Numbered from the stretch's first letter, positions 1 through 9,738 are shown. The stretch: DNA of 64,000 bases from Sphingobacteriales bacterium (GCA_016706405.1 JADJJT010000002.1:1116001-1180000); one strand, 5' to 3'. The notes: a model not told the origin generated them from the letters alone. A program made the numbers and translations.

Positions 1-1
1 T

Positions 2-109
2 AGCGCAGGCACTATTGATCTAATTCAAAATAATGTTACCCACTCAAACCCCGATGATATTTTCATTGCCCAACTATTAATGGACAATTTAGCTAATGCT
101 ATCTTTTAA
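2..109 (+). CDS. 3' end of an unidentified protein (partial)
   Basis: An open frame enters from the left edge and runs for 35 codons to a TAA stop at 107-109. The peptide ends in DNLANAIF and has ordinary composition for this genome (AAT, GCC and ATT codons as in the neighbours), so it is probably the C-terminus of a real gene. It converges with pbpC, whose stop lies about 50 bp away. Too little is visible to name a family. Confidence 0.5.
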   Translation, partial: SAGTIDLIQNNVTHSNPDDIFIAQLLMDNLANAIF

Positions 110-156
110 TTAAGCACGATTTCTAGTTTTTAGGTTAGAAACATAATAACTTGGTA

Positions 157-2532
157 CTATAAAAATGCCACTTTTATTGTTACGTCTGTTTTTCGGCCTT
201 TATCATCAACGCAGGTAATTTTGTTAGTGCCTTCAATAGGTTTAAAAAAAAGTTTATCGGCGGCTATGGCTTGTGCATAAAAAGCGTTGTTTACATACCA
301 ATACACATTTTTTACATCGTTGCCTACGTTGCAGGCGAGCATAATTTCGGTATTATCGGCAGGGTCAAGCAGGTAGTCAATATTTGCAACAGGCGAGCTG
401 ATGGTTGGTGCAGTATTGTTAAAAATTCGCTCGCAATTGGGGTTGTGTTCGGGCACGGCTTCGTAAGGAATATGGTTAGCTTGGTTATAGGCTACAATTT
501 CGGGCAGTAATCGTGGGTAGGTTTTAATTTTAAAGCCGTCAATAGGTTTACAGGCTGTACAGTAGCTATAAGTTTCGGTTGGATTAACGGCTACTTCAAA
601 TAAATGGTTACAAACTTGGCCAGTACTAACGCCGGGAATATATACATCCATTACCTGCTGCTGGCAAAAATGGTCGGGAGGCAAACCCGTTACCGAGCAA
701 ACCCAACGATATTGCAATTCGGGCGGCGCTACGAACCAGTCTTTTTGAGGCGCATAATCTAAAGTATTAAAAATATAAAACAGCAAAGGCGTAGCAATAT
801 TGTTTCCGGTTAAATCGGGGTTGCCCTCGCCCGAAAAATTTCCGACCCAAACGCCAATGGTGTAATGCGCGTTGTAGCCAATACTCCAGGCATCTTTACG
901 GCCATAGCTGGTGCCGGTTTTCCAGGCAATACGTGGCGTATTGGTAAAGGCGCTAAACTGCTGCGGAAAATCGGGGCGCGTTAGCTGCGTTAGCACTTGT
1001 GTAATGCCGTAAGCTGCTGCCGGGCTAAATAAAGGCGTAGTAATCTCTAAACTGTCAGATGGTACAAAATGGGGCTGCCGGTAAACACCCTGATTGGCAA
1101 AAGCGGCGTATAAAGTGGTTAGCTCTTCTAAGCGTGCACCACATCCACCTAAAATAACCGACAAACCCAACACATCTTTTTTAAGCGCTACCTGTTTAAA
1201 ATTAGCTTTTACTAATTGTTCGATAAAATAAGATTTACCCAGGGTGTCTAAAATTTTTACTGCCGGAATATTGAGTGAATTAGCCAAAGCAAACTCAATA
1301 CTAACCATACCATTAAACTTTTTGTCGAAATTAACAGGTGCATATCCGGAATAATTAACCGGAACATCACTAATTTTAAACTTAGGGGTAATCAAGCCTT
1401 TGTCGTAGGCCAGGGCATACAAATATGGTTTTAACGTACTGCCCGGCGACCGCACTGCCCTAACACCGTCCACCTGACCCCCGTCGTCGGTATTTTCAAA
1501 ATTGGCCGACCCCACATAGGCTTCAACTTGCATCGTTTGGTTGTTAATAACCATTACTGCAGCATTGCGCATTCCTTGGTGATACAATCTTCTGATATAA
1601 TTTGTTACCAACTCTTCGGTTTTTTGTTGCTGTTGTAAATTAAGAAATGTTTCAATAGTAGGCTTTGTTGGGTAAGTGTTTTTCATCCGGATACTAAAAT
1701 GAGGTGCTAATTTAGGGGCATCATTGCGCGAAGCATTTAAAGGCTCGTTTAACGCATCGTTTATATTTGCATCCGGAAAAATATGTGCTTGGGCAAACTT
1801 TTTAAGCCATTTATTGCGTGCCTCTACCACTTCGGTATTATTTTGCCCTAGGGTAAGCGAATTTGGGCGATTTGGTATTACACACAAAGCAGTAATTTCG
1901 GCCAAGCTTAAATGGTTGGGCATTTTTTTAAAATACAATAACGCCGCCGATTTTACGCCCTCTATATTACCGCCATAGGGCACTAAACTAAGGTAAATTT
2001 GCAAAATTTCTTGCTTCGAGTAATGCCATTCTAATTGTAAAGCCCTAAACATTTCAATCATTTTATTGCCTACGGTGCGTTGTTTAGGTTGTAACATACG
2101 TGCCGCTTGCATAGTAAGAGTGCTTGCCCCCGATGTGCGCCGCCCTTTGAGCAAATTATTAAACGCAGCCCTAACAATAGCAACAGGGTTAATACCAAAA
2201 TGATAATAAAAATATTTATCTTCTTTAAACAAAAAGGCTTCTTTCAGTTCGGGTGTAATATCTTGCGCCTCAAGGCGTAAGCGCCATTTATCGTCTGGGG
2301 TTAAAAAGGCGTGCAATGGAGTGCCTTTGGCGTCAAGTATAATTTGCGAATATACAACTTTGGGTTTAAAGGGAAACAGCAAATCGAGCAGGATAAAACC
2401 TAAAAAAAAACTCGCCAAAACAATGGCTGTGAGGCGTATTTTTTTCCGGAGTTTTTCCGGAATTTGCTGCCAGCGAGCTTTTACAAAAACAAAAATGCGT
2501 TGAAGTGCGGCTTTTAAACGATGCGTCTTCAT
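157..2532 (-). CDS. pbpC: Penicillin-binding protein 1C (bifunctional peptidoglycan glycosyltransferase/transpeptidase)
   Basis: Builds and crosslinks peptidoglycan in the periplasm from the inner membrane. Visible features: one N-terminal membrane segment (about residues 33-53); a glycosyltransferase-51 domain with the EDKYFYYHFG motif holding the catalytic Glu (about 104) and GASTLTMQ (135-142); a transpeptidase domain with SPGSTLK (active Ser near 365), an SLN motif and KTGTS (near 540); and a C-terminal domain with several Cys typical of the PBP1C tail. About 791 residues is normal for the family. An in-frame TTG four codons upstream is possible, but the ATG at 2532 (MKTHRLK) gives the usual short basic N-terminus and is preferred. 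The gene stands alone and converges with the partial gene at the left edge. Confidence 0.93.
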   Translation of the reverse strand: MKTHRLKAALQRIFVFVKARWQQIPEKLRKKIRLTAIVLASFFLGFILLDLLFPFKPKVVYSQIILDAKGTPLHAFLTPDDKWRLRLEAQDITPELKEAFLFKEDKYFYYHFGINPVAIVRAAFNNLLKGRRTSGASTLTMQAARMLQPKQRTVGNKMIEMFRALQLEWHYSKQEILQIYLSLVPYGGNIEGVKSAALLYFKKMPNHLSLAEITALCVIPNRPNSLTLGQNNTEVVEARNKWLKKFAQAHIFPDANINDALNEPLNASRNDAPKLAPHFSIRMKNTYPTKPTIETFLNLQQQQKTEELVTNYIRRLYHQGMRNAAVMVINNQTMQVEAYVGSANFENTDDGGQVDGVRAVRSPGSTLKPYLYALAYDKGLITPKFKISDVPVNYSGYAPVNFDKKFNGMVSIEFALANSLNIPAVKILDTLGKSYFIEQLVKANFKQVALKKDVLGLSVILGGCGARLEELTTLYAAFANQGVYRQPHFVPSDSLEITTPLFSPAAAYGITQVLTQLTRPDFPQQFSAFTNTPRIAWKTGTSYGRKDAWSIGYNAHYTIGVWVGNFSGEGNPDLTGNNIATPLLFYIFNTLDYAPQKDWFVAPPELQYRWVCSVTGLPPDHFCQQQVMDVYIPGVSTGQVCNHLFEVAVNPTETYSYCTACKPIDGFKIKTYPRLLPEIVAYNQANHIPYEAVPEHNPNCERIFNNTAPTISSPVANIDYLLDPADNTEIMLACNVGNDVKNVYWYVNNAFYAQAIAADKLFFKPIEGTNKITCVDDKGRKTDVTIKVAFL

Positions 2533-2640
2533 TAATAAAGGCAATTATTTTTTGTTCTAAACGAAAATTGCAGGCAAGTAGTTCTATGTTTAAATAATAA
2601 AGCTACTTTGTAAAACAAATTTGAAATAAAGGTGTAATTT

Positions 2641-3744
2641 TCAAGGCGGAGAGGGTAGGGCAATTTCGGCCTCTAACGGATGGTTTTGCGTTAGGTGTTT
2701 ACAAAGTAAATGCCCAAAAAACGGTGCCAACGAAGTTCCTTTGGTTCCTAAGCCATTAAAAATAGCTAACTGCGGGTAAACAGGGTGCCGGCCTAAAAAA
2801 GGGCGGCGTTGTTTGGTTGCCGGCCTTATTGCGGCAACGTGTTTTATTATATGATAGGGCGCGGTTATGGTTTGTTGTAGTTTTTGTTGTAAGGTCGCAA
2901 GCCCCCATTCGGTTGGTTCGGGGGTCAGGTCTGTCCAGTTGTAGGTGCTGCCACACCAATAAATATCGTTCTCAGCGGAGTTGGTAAGCATGGGCGCAAT
3001 TTGCAAACCACCTTTAATTATATAGGGCAGGTTGGGGGCTTGCGAAATTTTTATATGCAGCGCCTCGCCTTTTACTGGTGCATGGGGCAAATAACTAAAA
3101 TATGGATTTTCGGTAGCCCAATGCCCTTCGCAAAAAACAACTGTACCTATGGAATTGCCTCGCCATATAGCCGAAGTAGTGGTTAGTTGTAAATCTTTTG
3201 TATTGAACTCTTCGCAAACAACAAGAGGAATACTTGCTTGCTTGTTTTGTTGGTAAGCCAACCAATTTTGTGTAAATACGCCTATATTGGCTTGTGCTGC
3301 TTGTATTTGTGCGTAGGCAAGCGCGGGTGGCAAATAGGGTAGGGTAGGGCGGGTTGTAATTTCCTCAATATAAGGTGCATAAAGCAGAGTTTGGCTGCGC
3401 AAATGAAATTGTTCGGCCTGTTGGGGTTCAGTAATTTGCCAAATTAAACGGCGTTTATGCCATAATTTAGCTAAGTTTGGCAAACTAAGACCTTTAGAAT
3501 TAAAAAAAGATTCTGCCTCCGTATAGGCTGCTTCGGCAAAAGGTAAAATTTCGTTGGCTCGCCAAGTAAGCAATAAATGGCGGCCAGTAATGGGGTTTAC
3601 AATACCTGCTGCAACTGAGGCAGCACCAGGCCGTTGGGGAGCTACAACCTGTAAAACCCGTTGTTGCGCATACTGGGTAAGGTAATAGGCTAACCAACAT
3701 CCGGCCAAACTGCCGCCAACAACTAAATAATCGTAAATGGGCAA
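2641..3744 (-). CDS. FAD-dependent oxidoreductase of the DAO (D-amino-acid oxidase-like) superfamily
   Basis: Predicted soluble flavoprotein of 367 residues. The N-terminus YDYLVVGGSLAGCWLAYYL is a Rossmann beta-alpha-beta with a GxSxAG form of the dinucleotide-binding loop. The segment AASVAAGIVNPITGRHLLLTW and the C-terminal NGLGTKGTSLAPFFGHLL are typical of DAO-fold proteins related to the oxidase domain of MnmC and to glycine/D-amino-acid oxidases. The substrate cannot be told. The only usable initiator appears to be TTG at 3744: the frame has a TAA two codons upstream and no ATG near the Rossmann strand. The gene is divergent from the SPOR-protein gene. Confidence 0.8.
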   Translation of the reverse strand: MPIYDYLVVGGSLAGCWLAYYLTQYAQQRVLQVVAPQRPGAASVAAGIVNPITGRHLLLTWRANEILPFAEAAYTEAESFFNSKGLSLPNLAKLWHKRRLIWQITEPQQAEQFHLRSQTLLYAPYIEEITTRPTLPYLPPALAYAQIQAAQANIGVFTQNWLAYQQNKQASIPLVVCEEFNTKDLQLTTTSAIWRGNSIGTVVFCEGHWATENPYFSYLPHAPVKGEALHIKISQAPNLPYIIKGGLQIAPMLTNSAENDIYWCGSTYNWTDLTPEPTEWGLATLQQKLQQTITAPYHIIKHVAAIRPATKQRRPFLGRHPVYPQLAIFNGLGTKGTSLAPFFGHLLCKHLTQNHPLEAEIALPSPP

Positions 3745-3972
3745 GGTTTATGAATGGTTTTTTTGGGTTTAGCTAATCAATTAGTTAGTTGTAATTCCAT
3801 ATTGTTAAATTAGGATTGAAACACGCAGTAAAAGTATTAATTTTTATTTTATCCGGATAAAGACTAAGGCAGGGTTTGTCCGGAATAATCAAATTGGCAA
3901 CGTAAGCAAAGGTAGTCAAAATTAGGCTCTATTTTGACTTTTTGATGTCTTAAACACCTATTGCGCATTACA

Positions 3973-4005
3973 TTGTAAAAATAACAGTAAATTTGCCTAA
4001 TTTTG
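3973..4005 (+). promoter_or_regulatory. Bacteroidota-type promoter for the SPOR-protein gene
   Basis: A TTG at 3973-3975 is followed after 22 bases by TAATTTTG (3998-4005), matching the -33 TTTG / -7 TAnnTTTG pattern of Bacteroidota housekeeping promoters. The predicted RNA start near 4012 leaves about 40 nt before the ATG at 4053 and excludes earlier in-frame starts. The 308-bp gap around it holds two TCCGGA palindromes and no gene. Confidence 0.6.
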
Positions 4006-4052
4006 TACCAATCTACAATTATGTGGTTGTTTATTTACTCAATCAAACAAAG

Positions 4053-6101
4053 ATGAGGAACGATTTTTTTAAAGCCTTTGTGCTTTTTGCTTTAGGTGCA
4101 TGTTTTACAATAGTTTACGCACAAAGCCCTAATGTAAATACTGCTGCTGCAAATAAATTTAAAGTACAAGTTGGGGCATTTAAGCTAATTGACCCGGCTG
4201 TTGACACTAATAAAATTAACCCCTTACGAAGAGTGGGCGATGTTTATTTTGAACCAACCGAACAAGGTCTGACTCGTTTGATTGTTGGTTATTACGATTC
4301 TTATGAAGCGGCAAATCAAATTTGCGAAAGGGTTAAAACATTGGGTTTTGCCGAGGCTATGGTAATGCGTTACCCCAAGCCCATTCCAGCCAATAGCGTT
4401 TTAATTGGCAAGGCTTTTGAGCCAGAAACGCCAAAAACAACCGCCTCTGTACCCGAAGTTAAGGAGGTATTAATAAACGATACAACATCTAACAAAGAAA
4501 CCTTACCTGCAAATATTAACATTGATAATAGCATAAAAAGTTTAAACAAAAAACCAAATCCGGTTACAAAAACCAAAGACGAAATGCCGGTACCTTTGGC
4601 AAATCGAACGAATAATAATGACATGCCCTCTGCGAACAGCGATGCCTTTAATGGCAATACATCAAACCAGCAAAATACGGGCAATGGAGATATATGGTTT
4701 TTTGTTTCGTTGGTAACATATAAAAATATAGAAGACTTAGCTAATTTGTCAGAATTAGTGGAATATGGAGCGATTTTCCGTGAAAAAAACAACCAAACAA
4801 ACAGCGATTTTAAACTGTTATTTGGCCCATTTAAAACATTCGATGCAGCTCAAAACTGGGCTAAGTATTGGCAACAACATGGATATCCGGAGGCTGCTAT
4901 TACCAGCCATGCCGAAAATTCGTTGGTATTTTTAGATTATAACATGAGGATTACACCCGTTGAAAATACTCCTCCTGCAAATAATACAACCGCTACTGCT
5001 CCTGCTATCGCTGCAGTTACGGCGGCAACCTTTAACAACAACAAGGAAGGGGTTGGGCAAGTAACGCTGTTAAGTAAGGGTGTTGCTGACGGTGGTAATA
5101 AGCAAACACAAACTAAACAAGAAACACCGGCGGCCAGTACAAGTTCTAAACAACAACAAACTTCGGGTTCGACAATTAAACCTGCGACAAGTTCTGCCCT
5201 TGCGCCGGCAGTTACGTTTAATGCTATAACCGGACAGGTAAACAGTGGCACTTATCAAAACCCAAACAATAGCAATATCAGTACGTTTTCTCTTCCGGAG
5301 GTAAATAATAGTAATAGCGCCATCGCTGATTTGAATAAACCAGCTTCGTGGAATTTTGCCGAAATGACAACAACAACAATATCGGCGGCGGCGGCACCTC
5401 AAGTTTTTAATGCACCCGTAGCTGCTAATTCAACTGCCGCCTTGCAACCACAAGGGCAAGCATTTTCTGTATTGCCAAACGACCAAGCTAAAGCAGCCAA
5501 CTTTTATGCTGCCAATAAAATTGGTAATAATAGTATTGATATTTGGGAATTGGAAACTAAATTTAAACTATTAAATTTTGAGTCGTTGATTGTAAATCCT
5601 AAAATGGCCGGACAATTGACACAAAACAACGAGTTGGCAAAAACTTTAGTGGGCAGCCCCATACAGCCCTCGCTATTGCCAATGTTTAGCGAAAATTGGT
5701 ACGAGCAAAGCAAACAAGCACCGCTAACCCAACATTTTGCTGTTGGCCGTTATGAAATATCGCCCATGCACGAGGGCTACTTAGTGCGAAGCCACAACGC
5801 GGCAGGCCGAAATGACCTTTACACCTTATTTTATTTAGATAAAAACCAGCAAAAATTTGTGGGCTATCAAAATATTGCCAACTATATGTTTAATAATACC
5901 AAAACCGATTATGCCATGTTGTTAGATATTAATAACGACAAGGCTAAAGATATAGTTTTGGGCAGTTTTGATAAAAGCCTGCCAACTGCCAATGCCTATA
6001 CGGCAAAAGTATTAGTTTGGAATGGCTTAAACTTTAAAGAAACAAGTGTTGACAACCCTCAAAATTTATTACAAAAATTAGGACTAACCTCAATAGAATA
6101 G
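4053..6101 (+). CDS. Secreted SPOR-domain protein with a C-terminal FG-GAP/VCBS-like region
   Basis: The protein of about 682 residues starts with a signal peptide ending in VYAQ. Residues about 35-105 form a SPOR domain, a fold that in other bacteria binds denuded peptidoglycan glycans; a second SPOR-like segment (about 211-290) begins DIWFFVSLVTYKNI. A long Asn/Thr/Ala/Gln-rich low-complexity linker follows (about 300-500). The last 120 residues (ISPMHEGYLVRSHN to the end) include DINNDKAKDIVLGSF, like the calcium-binding DxNxDG loops of FG-GAP/VCBS repeats. The start at 4053 is set by the signal peptide and the upstream promoter. It probably acts at the cell wall or outer membrane; the exact role is unknown. 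It converges with the radical SAM gene 35 bp away. Confidence 0.7.
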   Translation: MRNDFFKAFVLFALGACFTIVYAQSPNVNTAAANKFKVQVGAFKLIDPAVDTNKINPLRRVGDVYFEPTEQGLTRLIVGYYDSYEAANQICERVKTLGFAEAMVMRYPKPIPANSVLIGKAFEPETPKTTASVPEVKEVLINDTTSNKETLPANINIDNSIKSLNKKPNPVTKTKDEMPVPLANRTNNNDMPSANSDAFNGNTSNQQNTGNGDIWFFVSLVTYKNIEDLANLSELVEYGAIFREKNNQTNSDFKLLFGPFKTFDAAQNWAKYWQQHGYPEAAITSHAENSLVFLDYNMRITPVENTPPANNTTATAPAIAAVTAATFNNNKEGVGQVTLLSKGVADGGNKQTQTKQETPAASTSSKQQQTSGSTIKPATSSALAPAVTFNAITGQVNSGTYQNPNNSNISTFSLPEVNNSNSAIADLNKPASWNFAEMTTTTISAAAAPQVFNAPVAANSTAALQPQGQAFSVLPNDQAKAANFYAANKIGNNSIDIWELETKFKLLNFESLIVNPKMAGQLTQNNELAKTLVGSPIQPSLLPMFSENWYEQSKQAPLTQHFAVGRYEISPMHEGYLVRSHNAAGRNDLYTLFYLDKNQQKFVGYQNIANYMFNNTKTDYAMLLDINNDKAKDIVLGSFDKSLPTANAYTAKVLVWNGLNFKETSVDNPQNLLQKLGLTSIE

Positions 6102-6136
6102 ACATAATTGTAAGGTAACTATTCGTATAGTTTAAT

Positions 6137-7564
6137 TTAAGAAGTAGTTTGCTTGTAAAAAAACATGCCAACCCAAGCAGCCCATGCTTTTAGTTTTGCC
6201 TTTACAGCCCTTGGATGAAAAGTTTTACCTGTTTTTTGTAATTTGAAAAATAAAAACTCATTCACCACCCAACGTATGGCGTAATAATAATATTTTTCCG
6301 GATAAGTGCGTTTGAAAATCAATTCTTTATTTGAACTTGCTGCCCAATTTTCCATAAAATTTGAATTTTGAGGCGCAACTTCGGTATATAACGGCGTACC
6401 TTTTATGGGGTAAACAGTGGTAATGGTATAAAAATCGGGGTTGGCAATTTTTAAATGTGCCACTGTTTCAACTATATCGGCGTGGGTTTCGGTGGGGTAG
6501 CCCAGCATTATAAATGTGCCTGTTTTAATACCTAATTTTTTGGCACCGATTAGCATTTTTTGAACATGCCCAATATTTACCCGCCTGTCCATGGCATTAA
6601 TTACTGACTGCGAGCCACTCTCAGCACCTATCCATACTTTTACGCAGCCTGTTTGATGCAGCAATTCTAAAACTTGGGTGTTTAGGCGGTCGGCGCGGGT
6701 AATACATTCAAAGGCAAAGCTAAAGTTTTGGGCTTTAAGTTCGTTGGCAAATGCTTGTAGCCATTTGTGGCTAACGGTAAACACGTCATCAACAAACCAA
6801 ATTAAGTCCATATTATAATTTTGCCGTAAATATTCCAACTCCTTTACTACTAATTTTGGCGCACGCCGCCTGTACGATTGCCCAAAAACGGCGGTACTGC
6901 ACCATTTGCATGTATAAGGGCAGCCGCGTTGTGTGCTTACTGATATGGAACTAAAACCATGGTGTTTTTTCCATGTTTCAATATATTGGTGCATATTTAT
7001 TGCCTGCCAGTTGGCCTGAGGCAAATCGTCAATATTTTTTAAGGCGGGGCGGGGTAGATTTTGGGTTATTTGCCCCGTTGAGGCATTGCGCCATACAAGT
7101 CCGGATATAGGCTGCATAGCTTTTGGGTCGGTAGGCAAATATCCGGATGATAAAGCTTGTACTAAGGCCAGCATAGTTTGTTCGCCTTCGCCGTAAATAA
7201 CAGCGTCAGCGCCTGCTTGTATGTAGGCATCTGTATTATGGGTTACATCGGGGCCACCCAAAACTATAATTGTATTTTGTAAACTTGGCTGTTCGCGAAT
7301 CCAGTTTACGAGCGGTAAAATGTGAAGTTTGGTAAGTAAATTAACATTAAAAGCTAATACATGAGGTGGGTTTTTAAGCAAATACTGCTTAAAATCGTGG
7401 GGCAAGTAAAACGTATTATCAAACACTTCGTTGGCAAAGCCATGTTGCTGCAAAAATGCCGACAAATAAAGCAAACCCAAAGGCGGATAAGGCCGCATAA
7501 TGGGCTGTTCTTTGGCATCTAATTGTATAAAATAGCCGTGCGAAAAAACAATACGAAATGGCAT
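6137..7564 (-). CDS. B12-binding radical SAM protein
   Basis: 475 residues. The N-terminal part (about 1-150, with PYPPLGLLYLSAFLQQHG and VLGGPDVTH) is a cobalamin-binding-type Rossmann domain. It is followed by a radical SAM core with the CxxxCxxC cluster motif CPYTCKWC near residue 215, which would bind a 4Fe-4S cluster and cleave S-adenosylmethionine. The layout matches the large BchE/P-methylase-like class (methyltransferases, cyclases, hopanoid and lipid modifiers), but nothing visible fixes the substrate. ATG start at 7564; single-gene unit with no pathway neighbours. Confidence 0.85.
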   Translation of the reverse strand: MPFRIVFSHGYFIQLDAKEQPIMRPYPPLGLLYLSAFLQQHGFANEVFDNTFYLPHDFKQYLLKNPPHVLAFNVNLLTKLHILPLVNWIREQPSLQNTIIVLGGPDVTHNTDAYIQAGADAVIYGEGEQTMLALVQALSSGYLPTDPKAMQPISGLVWRNASTGQITQNLPRPALKNIDDLPQANWQAINMHQYIETWKKHHGFSSISVSTQRGCPYTCKWCSTAVFGQSYRRRAPKLVVKELEYLRQNYNMDLIWFVDDVFTVSHKWLQAFANELKAQNFSFAFECITRADRLNTQVLELLHQTGCVKVWIGAESGSQSVINAMDRRVNIGHVQKMLIGAKKLGIKTGTFIMLGYPTETHADIVETVAHLKIANPDFYTITTVYPIKGTPLYTEVAPQNSNFMENWAASSNKELIFKRTYPEKYYYYAIRWVVNEFLFFKLQKTGKTFHPRAVKAKLKAWAAWVGMFFYKQTTS

Positions 7565-7593
7565 GAAGCAAAACAGATAGTTGGTAAAAATAG

Positions 7594-7601
7594 CAAATTT
7601 A
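7594..7601 (-). promoter_or_regulatory. Putative -7 box of the radical SAM gene
   Basis: Read on the minus strand this is TAAATTTG, an exact TAnnTTTG match placed about 30 nt before the ATG at 7564. The -33 partner is unclear. Confidence 0.35.
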
Positions 7602-7693
7602 TACTATATTATATTTGTTGCATTAGGGCCAAATATAATTTATACCAAGCTTTGTACAATATAAATAAAGATAATATGCCAAATCGTATTTAA

Positions 7694-8056
7694 TTAGAAG
7701 GGCAAATCGTCTCCGGTATCGGTGGGTATTGACGGCTCGTTTGAGCTGTTGTCGGCAGAGGTTTGTTGGCTGTTGGTATTGGTATTACTACTATTGCCTG
7801 GCTCAACTTTCCATGCTTTTACGTCTGTGTACCACCGGCCGTTAAATTCACGGCTTTCAAGGTCAAACGAAATAGTTAGTTGATGACCTACTTGAAGCAC
7901 AGATTCGATAATTTTATCCCCCCAAATTGAAATACATATTTTTTTAGGGTACTGGCCATCAGTTTCTACTATAATTTCTTGTTTTTTCCATGGGCCATTG
8001 CGGCCTTCGCCCGTTTGCAAGGGTAATAACTGAACTAAAGTGGCGGTAATTTGCAT
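7694..8056 (-). CDS. DUF3127 domain protein (SSB-like OB fold, Bacteroidota-specific)
   Basis: A 120-residue protein whose first about 85 residues match the DUF3127 family as recalled: ITATLVQLLPLQTGEGRNG, then WKKQEIIVET and REFNGRWYTDVKAWKVE. The family is thought to have an OB-like fold resembling single-stranded-DNA-binding proteins. The tail is rich in Asn, Ser and Thr and ends in DTGDDLPF, strikingly like the acidic DDLPF peptide that SSB uses to recruit partner proteins. This supports a nucleic-acid role by inference only. ATG start; about 100 bp upstream of sucB on the same strand. Confidence 0.75.
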   Translation of the reverse strand: MQITATLVQLLPLQTGEGRNGPWKKQEIIVETDGQYPKKICISIWGDKIIESVLQVGHQLTISFDLESREFNGRWYTDVKAWKVEPGNSSNTNTNSQQTSADNSSNEPSIPTDTGDDLPF

Positions 8057-8155
8057 AAGTCAGAGATATGTAATTAAGTTTATTATTATTGAGTTTAATG
8101 TTAAATAAGTTGCTGTATTTTTTTGGGATAGTGAGTGATAAAGAACAAGTAAAGG

Positions 8156-9415
8156 TTAAAGTTCTAAAAACAATTTAATTGGGTCTTCCAATAATTGTTT
8201 GATGCGCACTAAAAAGCTAACTGCCTCTTTGCCGTCAATAATTCTATGGTCGTAACTAAGGGCAACGTACATCATGGGGCGTATTACAATTTGGCCATTG
8301 ATGGCAACTGGCCGCTCTTGAATACTGTGCATACCCAAAATTGCCGATTGTGGCGGGTTTAAAATTGGAGTGCTAAGCAACGAGCCAAAAACACCGCCAT
8401 TGGTTATGGTAAAAGTGCCGCCCGTCATATCGTCAATAGTTAGCAAGCCGTCGCGGCCTTTGGTGGCAAGGTCTTTCACTGCTAATTCAATTTGTTTAAG
8501 GTTAAGCGTTTCAACATTGCGCATCACCGGCACAACTAATCCTTTGGGTGTTGAAACGGCTATCGAAATATCAACGAAATTATGGTATTCAATAATGGCT
8601 TCGTCTTCTTTAAAATAAGCGTTCACCGCCTCAAACTCCATAAGAGCCTGGGCTGCGGCTTTGCTAAAAAACGACATATAACCAAGCCCAATTCCATGTT
8701 TTTCTTTAAATACATCTTTATATTTGTCGCGCAGTTGGTTAATATTGTGCAAATCAACTTCGTTGAAGGTGGTAAGCATGGCTGTTTGATTTTTAACGGC
8801 CACCAAACGTTGCGAAATGGTTTTGCGCAGGCGGGTAATTTTTTCTATCCGGATATTTTTATTGTTTTCGGATGTATCGGTATCTACTACATTATTGTTA
8901 TTACTTGTAATTTGTACATTTTGTTGTTTGGTAATATTATCGGCAGCTTGTAGGGCATCGGCTTTGGTAATTCGCCCTTTGGGCCCCGTGCCTGCAATTT
9001 TTTCAGTTTGTAAACCTTGTTCGGTTATAATTTTTTGAGCCGAAGGAGATGGATGGCCTTTGGTGTAGGTTTCACCATCATTTTGTACCGTTTTTGTTTT
9101 GGTATTGTCGTTATTTGTATTCTCATCCGGAAGATTATTGGCCGGTGGTGGCGGTGTGGTTTCTTCGGTAATTACAACTTGTGTATCAATAGTGCAAACA
9201 GTGTCGCCAATTTTAAGGTCGTCGCCGGGTTTTACTAACAGGTTCACTTTTCCTGCGGCGGGGGCGGGCAGTTCAAGGGTAGCTTTATCGCTGTCGAATT
9301 CTAAAATAGGTTGGTCAATAGCTACAATATCGCCGTTTTTTACCAATAATTTAGCTACTGTAACTTCGGTAACCGACTCGCCCACTGGTGGTACTTTCAC
9401 TTCAAGTAATGACAT
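8156..9415 (-). CDS. sucB: Dihydrolipoyllysine-residue succinyltransferase, E2 of 2-oxoglutarate dehydrogenase
   Basis: Core subunit of the TCA-cycle 2-oxoglutarate dehydrogenase complex; transfers the succinyl group from lipoate to CoA in the cytoplasm. Domains: one lipoyl domain with EFDSDKATLE (lipoyl Lys about 44), a linker, a peripheral-subunit-binding domain (about 122-160, SPSAQKIITEQGL to GRITKADAL), and a catalytic domain ending in SYDHRIIDGKEA, whose His and Asp form the acyltransferase active site (about 389 and 393). The DKATLE lipoyl motif and single lipoyl domain favour the 2-oxoglutarate rather than the pyruvate enzyme. 419 residues is normal. The E1 gene (sucA) is not next to it. 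Confidence 0.9.
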   Translation of the reverse strand: MSLLEVKVPPVGESVTEVTVAKLLVKNGDIVAIDQPILEFDSDKATLELPAPAAGKVNLLVKPGDDLKIGDTVCTIDTQVVITEETTPPPPANNLPDENTNNDNTKTKTVQNDGETYTKGHPSPSAQKIITEQGLQTEKIAGTGPKGRITKADALQAADNITKQQNVQITSNNNNVVDTDTSENNKNIRIEKITRLRKTISQRLVAVKNQTAMLTTFNEVDLHNINQLRDKYKDVFKEKHGIGLGYMSFFSKAAAQALMEFEAVNAYFKEDEAIIEYHNFVDISIAVSTPKGLVVPVMRNVETLNLKQIELAVKDLATKGRDGLLTIDDMTGGTFTITNGGVFGSLLSTPILNPPQSAILGMHSIQERPVAINGQIVIRPMMYVALSYDHRIIDGKEAVSFLVRIKQLLEDPIKLFLEL

Positions 9416-9589
9416 ACTTTCTTTTTAATTTAACCACAAAAGTACAAAGTTTGCAGTTTACGTGTATTTAATTTGCCAAATTTAAGATGGGTTATTTGCT
9501 TAAAATTAGCACAGCTCCGGATATTTTATTTTCGAGTGGGAAGTTTTGATTTTTCCGGAAACAAATTTTTAAAAGTTTCAATAAAGCAC

Positions 9590-9597
9590 TATCTTTG
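9590..9597 (+). promoter_or_regulatory. Putative -7 box for mreB
   Basis: TATCTTTG, an exact TAnnTTTG match, lies 141 nt before the mreB start in the 323-bp space between the divergent sucB and mreB genes. It implies an untranslated leader of about 135 nt. The -33 element is not clear. The same gap has two TCCGGA motifs (near 9515 and 9555). Confidence 0.45.
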
Positions 9598-9738
9598 CGC
9601 GTTAAATGCCAATATAAACTTGCCTTTTATTTATTGTAAAGATGGTATATAGTTTCTATTATACTTCTCTTTGGCTTGGTTTTATTTTGGCTTTTTTGAA
9701 ACAAATTTTAAATTCGACTCAGTTTATTGTTATTATAA

